DNA of 19,766 nucleotides from Candidatus Izemoplasmatales bacterium (lineage in GTDB: Bacteria; Bacillota_I; Bacilli_A; Izemoplasmatales; Hujiaoplasmataceae), in assembly GCA_028707415.1 (NCBI GenBank), contig JAQWBC010000003.1, positions 1 to 19,766 of the forward strand, given 5' to 3'. The notes beneath the pieces are model-generated. The model was not told the origin of the DNA and did no database searches. It saw nothing but the letters and a program-made list of their open reading frames with translations. Positions 13,531-19,766 of this stretch are shown in pieces. Position 1 is the first letter of the stretch; each line of letters begins with the position of its first letter. The translations under genes were made by a program, and so were the position numbers.

Positions 13531-15720
13531 TTATTTCTGATTAAGTTTTTCCAAAATTTCCTGCAAGCGCAGACTGCCAACCAATACTTCCCGCGGTTTG
13601 GTTCCCACATTACGTGATACGATACCATATAGTTCCAATGACGAAACAATCTGAGTAGCACGATTAAATCCAATTCCAAATTCTTGAGTTATTTTATTAA
13701 GCGAGCATTTTTCTTCGTTGACTACATATTTGGCAACAACCGGGAAAAGTTCGTCAAGTTCCGCTCCCTCTTCTACGGTTTTAGAGGCTTTGATTAAAGT
13801 ATCGTGAGTAAACAAGTATTGTGGATATGCTTGTTTTTTAATGAAATCAGTGATAGTTTCGATTTCGTTGGGAGAGAGAAAAACTCCTTGTAAACGTCTA
13901 ATTAAACCGTTTTCCGAAAGAAGCATATCCCCGCGTCCAAGCAGTTTTTCAGCTCCGGTAGTATCCAAAACAACCATTGAGTCAATTGTAGATGGCACTT
14001 TGAAAGCAAACCGCGTGGGAATGTTTGCTTTAATCGATCCTTTAAGAATATCAGCCGATGGCCTTTGGGTAGCTAATAATAGATGAATGCCGACCGCCCG
14101 CGATTTTTGTGTCAACCGGAGAATCGTATCTTCAACTTCCGGGCCGCCATTAAGCAATAAATCCGAAGCTTCCTCGACGATGATTACAAGTCTGGGCATT
14201 TTTTCAAATTCAATATCATGGATTCTGCGTTCATAATAATCTTTGACGTTAACCGCTTTAAAGCGTTTTAAGACATCATATCGTCTTTCCATTTCCGAGC
14301 ATGCCCATTTTAACGCTTCAATTGCCGTTTTAGTATCATCAATGATCGGTGTTACTAAATGCGGAATATCTGCAAATTGTTGCAAATCAACTTTCTTGGG
14401 GTCAATTAATAATAATTTAACGACGTCCGGTTTGTCTTTGTAAAGAATACTAGCGATAATCGAAGCGATACAAACGGACTTTCCGCTTTGAGTACTACCC
14501 GCGACCAACCCATGAGGCATGGTTTCCAAGGAAGTATAAACAGGATTGGCATCAATATCCAGCCCAATTGCGACAATCAATGGATCTTTTGACTGGAGAA
14601 ATTTCGGACTATCGACAACATCACCAAAACAAACCGATTCCCTAACCTCATTAGGAACCTCGATTCCGATAGTCGTTTTTCCAGGAATCGGGGCTTCAAT
14701 TCGGATTGAATGGGCTGCGAGATTCATTTGAAAATTATCGGATATAGCGGTAATTTTCTTTGTTGGCACCCCTGCTCCGAGAGATATTTCGTATCTGGTT
14801 ACCGTTGGACCTTTAGTGAAACTACTGACATCACCAATAATATCAAAGGAAAGCATCGTTTGATTGATAATGTCGATGTTTTTTTGAATCCAACTGGGGA
14901 CGTCGACGGAACGTGGAGCTGATTTCTTCAAGATTGCTACCGGAGGTAATACATAATTATCGAAATTGGTAATCACTTGTCTTCTTAATAATTCTAATTT
15001 ATTCTCATCTGGCCGATTGATATCGTTTTCTTCAAAGGTTTCAGGGATATCGTCTGTATTTATTTTTATATGTTCTTCTGGCTTTAAAATCGGCTTTGTC
15101 CCATTATATCCGAATAACGGATTTGCTTCTTCTTCATCAATCGGTCCGAATCGATTTGAATCCAAATCACCACTGTGTAAGTGGCTTAGTTCAAAATCAT
15201 CATCAAGATTGATGGTATTAGTATCTAGTGGCGTACCTGTTTCTTCGTTTTTTCGCACCGTTTCAAAGAAATCGCTGATTGACACTTGGTCCGTTTCCTG
15301 AATGTTTGGATTATTGGGAATGTTGGAATTGTCGGAGTTTTCTGCTTCCGCTTTTTTTGCTGCTGAATAATTAGCGTCTAATTCTCTGGCTAATATTTTA
15401 TGCTTGTCTGCATTACGGATGGTATTAAAGTCATAATAAGAATCACCATAGCGTAGTTTTGCCTCTTCTTTAGTTAACTTCTTATGTTTCCGGAAAGCGT
15501 CATATTTCTTGTCAATATCACCGGAAGCGCTGCGTTCAAGGGGAACAACAACTTCATCTTTAACATGTTTGCCGAAAATGGGCGAAACAAATTTTTGCTT
15601 CGACGTTTCTTTATCTGCCAATTCGGAAATCTTAGGGATAAAAAACTCGCGTTTGTCCGCGGTTCGCTCATTTCCTGGGATGATGCGATCCAATTTTGTT
15701 TTTTTCTTGAAAAAGCACAT
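13531..15720 (-). CDS. ftsK: FtsK/SpoIIIE-family DNA translocase lacking the membrane domain
   Basis: Hexameric ATPase that pumps chromosomal DNA during division. Of 729 residues, about 1-240 are polar, acidic and probably unstructured, with no hydrophobic helix, where other family members have four membrane spans. From about 257 the motor begins: alpha domain with VTRYEISLGAG, IRIEAPIPGKTTIGIEVPN (339-357), Walker A GSTQSGKS (408-415), LLLIDPKKVDL, Walker B-like LVIIVEEASD (511-520), ATQRPSADILKGSIKANIPT. The C-terminal winged helix (about 655-715), with FGIGFNRATQIVSSLE, matches the gamma domain that reads KOPS/SRS sequences. The usual Walker B Asp is Glu516 here (codon GAG). The ATG at 15720 follows a modest GAGGCGG site. 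The membrane protein gene just upstream may be related to anchoring. Confidence 0.92.
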   Translation of the reverse strand: MCFFKKKTKLDRIIPGNERTADKREFFIPKISELADKETSKQKFVSPIFGKHVKDEVVVPLERSASGDIDKKYDAFRKHKKLTKEEAKLRYGDSYYDFNTIRNADKHKILARELDANYSAAKKAEAENSDNSNIPNNPNIQETDQVSISDFFETVRKNEETGTPLDTNTINLDDDFELSHLHSGDLDSNRFGPIDEEEANPLFGYNGTKPILKPEEHIKINTDDIPETFEENDINRPDENKLELLRRQVITNFDNYVLPPVAILKKSAPRSVDVPSWIQKNIDIINQTMLSFDIIGDVSSFTKGPTVTRYEISLGAGVPTKKITAISDNFQMNLAAHSIRIEAPIPGKTTIGIEVPNEVRESVCFGDVVDSPKFLQSKDPLIVAIGLDIDANPVYTSLETMPHGLVAGSTQSGKSVCIASIIASILYKDKPDVVKLLLIDPKKVDLQQFADIPHLVTPIIDDTKTAIEALKWACSEMERRYDVLKRFKAVNVKDYYERRIHDIEFEKMPRLVIIVEEASDLLLNGGPEVEDTILRLTQKSRAVGIHLLLATQRPSADILKGSIKANIPTRFAFKVPSTIDSMVVLDTTGAEKLLGRGDMLLSENGLIRRLQGVFLSPNEIETITDFIKKQAYPQYLFTHDTLIKASKTVEEGAELDELFPVVAKYVVNEEKCSLNKITQEFGIGFNRATQIVSSLELYGIVSRNVGTKPREVLVGSLRLQEILEKLNQK

Positions 15721-15735
15721 TGTTACCGCCTCTTT

Positions 15736-16548
15736 TTATTTGGTCTTTTGCTTACTCTCTTCTTCGGGAAGCGTTTCTGCTTCTTGAACGGCCTCATCAA
15801 ATGCCTTTTCTAAGGCGGTGACATCTTCCGGTTCGGCAAACATTTTTTTGCTATAAAGTTTGTCGGTTTCCTCGCCAACAATCCTAATGATGAATTTGCA
15901 TAACTCTTTAATAACCAGTGTCGTTGAAGGTTTCAAAGCTAATTTACGGAACCAGTAAATCGGATTAGCATAATTGAGAATTGCCGAACCAATAGTCCAT
16001 ATTTTGGAAATCTTGTACTCACGGTTGATTTTCATCAATTTACTATTGTCAATTGCTTTTTTCTTATTTAAAATATCCACGATTGTTGATATTTTATATT
16101 TTTTGAAGCGACCGATGAATTTGCCACTTAAAAGTTTATCGATTCGTTTAGTTATATAATAATTAAGGTCGATTACTTCTTGGGCTGATAATTCATATAA
16201 TGGATATCGTGCCGTCGGAAAATAATACTTGGAAATTTCATTCATAAGTTCAAAGGACAAATCAAAAGCGACGCGGAAATACGCATTATCAGATACTCGC
16301 GATATTTCCGTGAGTTCCTTTTGTTTGTTGATGATTAACTCTTCGATTGCAGCCGCACTGAGAGGCTCTTGCTTACTGAAAACAATACGCTTTTTTTGTT
16401 TGTTCTGTCCGGAAATTAATAGCATTGCCACTGCCAAACTTAAAAGCACGAATCCAGTTCCCATTCCCAACAAAAAATTTATGATATCTTGCCATTCAAT
16501 GGCTAACAACAAATAATGAAGACCTGAAATTGATATTCCTTCCACCAT
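15736..16548 (-). CDS. Unknown protein with one N-terminal membrane helix, upstream of ftsK
   Basis: I do not recognise this 270-residue protein. It has a hydrophobic helix at about 22-46 (IINFLLGMGTGF, then VLLSLAVAMLLISG) followed by Lys/Arg (QKKR), which suggests a cytosolic C-terminal part. About 57-235 is mixed helical, with YFRVAFDLSFELMNEISKYY, LSAQEVIDLNYYITKRIDKL, NPIYWFRKLALKPSTT and VGEETDKLYSKKMF as the likely conserved blocks; the last 30 residues are acidic. The ATG at 16548 has GAGAGGT 6 bases upstream. It opens the operon and ends 15 bases before ftsK, so the two are made together. A role as membrane anchor or partner for the soluble FtsK is inference only. Confidence 0.85.
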   Translation of the reverse strand: MVEGISISGLHYLLLAIEWQDIINFLLGMGTGFVLLSLAVAMLLISGQNKQKKRIVFSKQEPLSAAAIEELIINKQKELTEISRVSDNAYFRVAFDLSFELMNEISKYYFPTARYPLYELSAQEVIDLNYYITKRIDKLLSGKFIGRFKKYKISTIVDILNKKKAIDNSKLMKINREYKISKIWTIGSAILNYANPIYWFRKLALKPSTTLVIKELCKFIIRIVGEETDKLYSKKMFAEPEDVTALEKAFDEAVQEAETLPEEESKQKTK

Positions 16549-16571
16549 TTTAGTACCTCTCTATCGTAAAA

Positions 16572-16600
16572 ATTATATAATATTATTGTCTATTAATCAA
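16572..16600 (-). promoter_or_regulatory. Promoter of the seven-gene ftsK operon
   Basis: Minus strand: -35 TTGATT (16595-16600), exactly 17 bases, -10 TATAAT (16572-16577). It leaves a leader of about 17 bases before the first ATG. The -35 matches that of rpsB exactly. Confidence 0.85.
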
Positions 16601-16612
16601 TGGAATAATCGT

Positions 16613-16641
16613 TTGCATATTTTTCTGTTGTATGAGATAAT
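16613..16641 (+). promoter_or_regulatory. Promoter of the Cof-type phosphatase gene
   Basis: Plus strand: -35 TTGCAT (16613-16618), 17 bases, -10 GATAAT (16636-16641). It is back-to-back with the promoter of the ftsK operon, with the two -35 boxes 12 bases apart. The leader before the ATG is short, about 14 bases. Confidence 0.65.
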
Positions 16642-16661
16642 TATTCAAAAAGGTGAATGAT

Positions 16662-17495
16662 ATGGACAAATATTTAATCGCAATTGATCTTGACGGAACC
16701 CTACTTTATGATTTCGATTCCTTGGACGAGTCGGTATGCCTGTTTATGCAGAAACTCCAAAAACTTGGTCATAAAATCGTCATTGCCACCGGTCGCCCGC
16801 TCCGAAGCAGTCGTTTCGTTTACGATCGATTTCTTCTCGACACTCCGATTATCAATTATAACGGGGGTTTGATTACCAACCCCAAAGACCCTTCGTTTCC
16901 ACCGCTAAACTTTACCATAAAAAAAGAATACATCATTGATATCTTTGAAAACAATGTTCAATATATTCGAAATGCTTTCAGTGAGATTAAGGATAATATA
17001 TACCTTTTTCGAGAAGAGCACGCAATTGATCCGCTTCTACATGTTACTCGCGAATCAGAGATTTTTCTAGGTCATTTAAAAGATACTTTAAAAGAAGATC
17101 CTAACGGTTTCATTATTATTGGTAAGCAAGGCTGTGGATACGCCATTGAAGATTATGTCAATGCCAAATATCAGGGCAAGGTTTTGGCAAGAGTATGGGA
17201 CTTGAAAGGCGAATTTGATTCAATCGTCGAAATTTTTACGCCCGAATTTAACAAGGGAAAAGCTTTGGAGTATGTTAGTCGATTTCTTGGTTTTCCAAAA
17301 TCACGGATTATGGCCATCGGTGATGGCCACAATGATATCGATATGTTTGAAAAAGCGGCCATCGGCGTTGCCATCAAAGGTAGTCATCCCGATCTTTTGA
17401 AAGTTGCAACTAAGATTCTCCCCTTTGATAGTACCGAAAACGCTGTCATAAGGTTTCTCAACGATTACTTTGATGTTGGCGAAACCTTTCAGTAA
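16662..17495 (+). CDS. Cof-type HAD-IIB phosphatase
   Basis: Cytosolic sugar-phosphate or nucleotide phosphatase of the Cof subfamily, the only plus-strand gene here. Motifs: LIAIDLDGTLL (D9 nucleophile, D11), IATGRPL (motif II threonine), NYNGGLI, then the type IIB cap, NKGKALEYV (motif III lysine) and IMAIGDGHNDIDMF (motif IV) near the C terminus. It has 277 residues from the ATG at 16662, which has AAAGGTG 6 bases upstream; a GTG at 16653 overlaps that site and is less likely. The substrate is not predictable, since these enzymes are often promiscuous (flavin, sugar or pyridoxal phosphates). It is convergent with ffh and ends before a shared terminator. Confidence 0.9.
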   Translation: MDKYLIAIDLDGTLLYDFDSLDESVCLFMQKLQKLGHKIVIATGRPLRSSRFVYDRFLLDTPIINYNGGLITNPKDPSFPPLNFTIKKEYIIDIFENNVQYIRNAFSEIKDNIYLFREEHAIDPLLHVTRESEIFLGHLKDTLKEDPNGFIIIGKQGCGYAIEDYVNAKYQGKVLARVWDLKGEFDSIVEIFTPEFNKGKALEYVSRFLGFPKSRIMAIGDGHNDIDMFEKAAIGVAIKGSHPDLLKVATKILPFDSTENAVIRFLNDYFDVGETFQ

Positions 17496-17512
17496 TTGAA
17501 TTCAAGTAATAT

Positions 17513-17565
17513 AAAACCCCGTTGTACCTACTCCAAGCTTCGAGTAGTATTTCTCGGGGTTTTTC
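17513..17565. terminator. Bidirectional terminator between Cof phosphatase and ffh
   Basis: The perfect stem AAAACCCCG / CGGGGTTTT (17513-17521 with 17555-17563) encloses a second hairpin CTACTC / GAGTAG (17528-17533 with 17542-17547). T tracts follow on both strands (TTTTTC on plus, TTTTATATT on minus), so it can stop transcription of both converging genes. The outer loop of about 33 bases is longer than in the other terminators here. Confidence 0.88.
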
Positions 17566-17576
17566 TTTATAACAAT

Positions 17577-18965
17577 CTAGTAATGAAATCCACCACGCCC
17601 TTTTCCGGGTTGAGGATTAATTTTCGGAATTTCACCTGAAGCCATCTTTTCCAAGGTCGTCGGATTCATTCCCGACATCCGTTTCATCATCTGCGTTTGT
17701 TTTTCAAGCATGGAAATTAACCGATTGACTTCAGTTGTACTTCTTCCCGATCCTTCGGCCACCCGACTGCGACGCGAACTACTGCGTTCCAAAAGTTCTG
17801 GTTTGCGTCGCTCCTCTAAAGTCATGGAATGGACGATGGCTTCGATATATATTAATTGTTTATCGTCAACTTTATCAACGTTCTGTAGCTGCGATCCGCC
17901 AGGAAGCATTTTAAGGATTCCCGAAAGAGCGCCCATTCGCTTAACCATTTTCAATTGTTTTAATAAATCATTAAAATTGAAGTTCCCCGACATCATTTTT
18001 TCCATCATGGACATCGCTTCGGTTTCATCAATCGATTCGGTGGCTTTTTCAATCAGGGATAAAACATCACCCATGCCAAGAATTCGTGAAGCCATTCGTT
18101 CGGGGTGAAATACTTCAATTTCTGTTAGCTTTTCCCCCGTCCCGGAAAACTTGATCGGAATCCCGGTCATTTTTCGAATCGAAAGTGCTGCCCCTCCGCG
18201 AGTGTCACCGTCTAATTTAGTCAAAATACAGCCGGTTATTCCTAAAACGTCGTTAAATGCTACCGACACATTTACCGCATCTTGACCCGTCATTGCATCG
18301 ACGGTCAATAATATTTCTTCAGGTTTGGCGATTTTCTTGATGTCGACAAGCTCATCCATCAGCGTTTCATTGATATGAAGTCGCCCTGCCGTATCAATAA
18401 TCACCAAGTCGAAACCCTGTTCTTCAGCGTATTTTATCCCCTTTGTCACGATTTCTTGGGGTTTGATGGTGTTCCCAAGCGAAAAAACCGGGATTTCAAG
18501 TTTTTCGCCGACCGAAACTAACTGATCAATCGCGGCTGGTCGATAAATATCGGCAGCGATTAACAATGGTTTTTTTTCATAGTTCTTTCTGAGAAACCAG
18601 CCTAGCTTTCCAGCGGTAGTCGTTTTACCCGCGCCTTGAAGACCAATCATCATGATGACCGTTTTTTTGCCTTGAGTAAATTTAATCGTCTCGGCATCGG
18701 TGCCCATCAGTTTGACTAATTCATCATTGACGATTTTAACGACCTGTTCGCCGGGGTTCAGACCTTTCATAATCTTTTCGCCCAAAGCTAATGCTTTGAT
18801 TTCAGCGGTAAAGTCCTTAACAACCTTATAATTGACATCGGCTTCTAAAAGGGAAAGCCGGACTTCCTTCATCATTTCTTCGATATCGTTTTCTGTTAAT
18901 CGTGTTTTTCCGGCTATGCGACGCAACGCCATTTGTAATCGTTTTGTTAAATTTTCAAAAGCCAT
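17577..18965 (-). CDS. ffh: Signal recognition particle protein (SRP54)
   Basis: Binds 4.5S/6S RNA and signal sequences of nascent membrane proteins, then docks with FtsY. The 462 residues contain the N domain (1-90), the G domain with GLQGAGKTT (108-116), ADIYRPAAIDQL, DTAGR (191-195) and TKLDGDTRGG (249-258), and a methionine-rich M domain from about 325. The RNA-binding region has SSSRRSRVAEGSGRS, a slight variant of the usual SRRKRIAxGSG. The start is ATG at 18965, with GGAGTG 8 bases upstream, and not the TTG-led frame from 19001, which would run into ylxM. It is the last gene of ftsY-ylxM-ffh. Confidence 0.97.
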   Translation of the reverse strand: MAFENLTKRLQMALRRIAGKTRLTENDIEEMMKEVRLSLLEADVNYKVVKDFTAEIKALALGEKIMKGLNPGEQVVKIVNDELVKLMGTDAETIKFTQGKKTVIMMIGLQGAGKTTTAGKLGWFLRKNYEKKPLLIAADIYRPAAIDQLVSVGEKLEIPVFSLGNTIKPQEIVTKGIKYAEEQGFDLVIIDTAGRLHINETLMDELVDIKKIAKPEEILLTVDAMTGQDAVNVSVAFNDVLGITGCILTKLDGDTRGGAALSIRKMTGIPIKFSGTGEKLTEIEVFHPERMASRILGMGDVLSLIEKATESIDETEAMSMMEKMMSGNFNFNDLLKQLKMVKRMGALSGILKMLPGGSQLQNVDKVDDKQLIYIEAIVHSMTLEERRKPELLERSSSRRSRVAEGSGRSTTEVNRLISMLEKQTQMMKRMSGMNPTTLEKMASGEIPKINPQPGKGRGGFHY

Positions 18966-18972
18966 GGGTATC

Positions 18973-19302
18973 TCACTCCGTTTTTTCGATTTTATCAACA
19001 AGCGAAGCTAATTGGATGTCATTTGGATATAACGCCTTTATTTGTTCGCTAATCGTTTCGATTTTTTGTTTTTGTTTCCATATATTTAGTTTTTCTTCAT
19101 ATTTTTCTAAATGATTGATTGCTTTCTTGATTTGATCAAAAACGGCATTGCGGCTGACCTTATACAATTCCGCGATTTCTGATAAGGAATAATCATCGGA
19201 ATAATAATATTGAAAGTATTCCCGTTGCTTATCGGTTAGCAATAATCCATATATATCAAACAAAGAATTATAATGAATCTTTTCCGTAAGTTGATTATCC
19301 AT
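18973..19302 (-). CDS. ylxM: YlxM-family helix-turn-helix SRP accessory protein (UPF0122)
   Basis: Small putative DNA/RNA-binding protein encoded between ftsY and ffh in Firmicutes; in streptococci YlxM modulates SRP activity and binds its components. The 109 residues match family length. Family features are the N-terminal YNSLFDIYGLLLTDKQREYF (11-30), then a sigma-70-region-4-like helix-turn-helix LSEIAELYKVSRNAVFDQI (40-58) and a charged coiled C-terminal part. The start is ATG at 19302 with AGAGGG 6 bases upstream; an ATG 6 bases earlier would have no spacing. It ends with TGA 7 bases before the ffh ATG, so the genes are probably coupled. Confidence 0.93.
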   Translation of the reverse strand: MDNQLTEKIHYNSLFDIYGLLLTDKQREYFQYYYSDDYSLSEIAELYKVSRNAVFDQIKKAINHLEKYEEKLNIWKQKQKIETISEQIKALYPNDIQLASLVDKIEKTE

Positions 19303-19312
19303 AATCATCCCT

Positions 19313-19766
19313 CTATTCAAAGAAATCGGCAAATAAGCCGTAAATATAATCTTCAATGTCGAAATATGCTATATCGGTAATCTTCTCTCCCATCCCGACA
19401 AAGCTAATCGGAATTCCCAACTCGTTACGAATGGCTAAAACGATTCCGCCTTTAGCGGTGCCATCAAGCTTAGTTAGTACAATTCCCGATACCTTTGTAA
19501 CCTCTGAAAAGATTTTAGCTTGGTTCAATCCATTCTGACCGGTTGTTGCATCGATAGTTAGATAAGTCACGTGTGGAACGTCTCCCATTTCTCGATTTAT
19601 CGTTCGATTGATTTTATCAAGTTCGCTCATCAAGTTGACTTTATTCTGAAGTCGACCAGCGGTGTCACATAATAAAACATCAATGTTTTGTTGTTTCGCA
19701 ACGTGAATAGCATCGAAAATAACACTTGATGGATCACTGCCTTCAAGCTTAGTAATTACTTGACAA
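19313..19766 (-). CDS. ftsY: Signal recognition particle receptor FtsY (C-terminal part, cut by window edge)
   Basis: SRP receptor GTPase that docks Ffh-ribosome complexes at the membrane. Only the last 150 codons are present; the frame stays open to the right edge (first full codon 19763-19765). Reading in from the edge gives KLEGSDPSSVIFDAI, DVLLCDTAGRLQNKVNLM, TIDATTGQNGLNQAKIF, VLTKLDGTAKGG, FVGMGEKITDI and the final DIEDYIYGLFADFFE, a normal FtsY C terminus. An internal TTG at 19633 could be mistaken for a start, but DTAGRLQNKVN lies upstream of it in the same frame. The N-terminal acidic region and G1 motif are outside the window. Stop is TAG, 10 bases before ylxM. Confidence 0.95.
   Translation of the reverse strand, partial: CQVITKLEGSDPSSVIFDAIHVAKQQNIDVLLCDTAGRLQNKVNLMSELDKINRTINREMGDVPHVTYLTIDATTGQNGLNQAKIFSEVTKVSGIVLTKLDGTAKGGIVLAIRNELGIPISFVGMGEKITDIAYFDIEDYIYGLFADFFE

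Noticed and set aside
19313..19633. A stand-alone 106-residue SRP GTPase fragment
   Set aside because: The frame continues without a stop to the window edge and encodes the FtsY motif DTAGRLQNKVN upstream, so it is the 3' part of a full gene.
1..19766. Possible CRISPR, insertion sequence, prophage, toxin-antitoxin or tRNA gene
   Set aside because: I saw no repeated units, transposase or integrase motifs, or tRNA-like folds. All stretches are explained by conserved genes and short regulatory gaps.

Overview
This is a dense, ordinary-looking chromosomal housekeeping segment from a low-GC Gram-positive (Firmicutes/Mollicutes-type) bacterium. The evidence is strongly A+T-rich DNA, GGAGG-type ribosome binding sites on almost every gene, sigma-A promoters, and the classic Firmicutes gene orders rpsB-tsf-pyrH-frr-uppS-cdsA-dxr-rseP and ftsY-ylxM-ffh. 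TGA is a real stop here (uppS, rbgA and ylxM end with it), so the code is the standard one and not the Mycoplasma/Spiroplasma code. An Acholeplasma/Izemoplasma- or Erysipelotrichia-like lineage would fit, but that is inference. I see no mobile element, CRISPR array, tRNA gene or phage gene, and no intergenic stretch over 300 bases except at the left edge if the rRNA leader is counted as non-genic.

Layout, right to left (all on the minus strand unless stated): (A) 19766-17577, ftsY (cut by the window edge)-ylxM-ffh, the protein-targeting operon, ending at a bidirectional hairpin at 17513-17565. (B) 16662-17495, the only plus-strand gene, a Cof-type HAD phosphatase, convergent with ffh and divergent from the next operon. 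(C) 16548-9972, a seven-gene operon: unknown membrane protein, an FtsK-type DNA translocase without a membrane domain, lepB, rbgA, rnhB, a Gph-like HAD phosphatase and a TsaC/Sua5 protein, closed by a terminator at 9943-9973. (D) 9788-8244, rpiB-upp-dut, with a good extended -10 promoter and its own terminator. (E) 8038-4722, rpsB, tsf, pyrH, frr (translation and UMP supply). A strong promoter and about 110 nt of leader precede rpsB. A terminator and new promoter separate rpsB from tsf, and a hairpin lies between tsf and pyrH. (F) 4629-291, uppS-cdsA-dxr-rseP (isoprenoid carrier, phospholipid precursor, MEP pathway, intramembrane protease), ending in a strong terminator. (G) 124-1, a near-consensus promoter followed by a boxA-like leader running off the left edge, most likely the start of an rRNA operon.

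The genes jointly serve ribosome synthesis and assembly (S2, EF-Ts, RRF, RbgA, probable rrn), membrane protein targeting and processing (FtsY, Ffh, YlxM, LepB, RseP), envelope lipid carriers (UppS, CdsA, Dxr) and nucleotide metabolism (PyrH, Upp, Dut). I found no clear undescribed system. The best leads are the unknown membrane protein paired with a membrane-domain-less FtsK carrying an altered Walker B motif, ribosomal protein S2 with an extra C-terminal Rho_N/SAP-like domain, and the structured rpsB leader.
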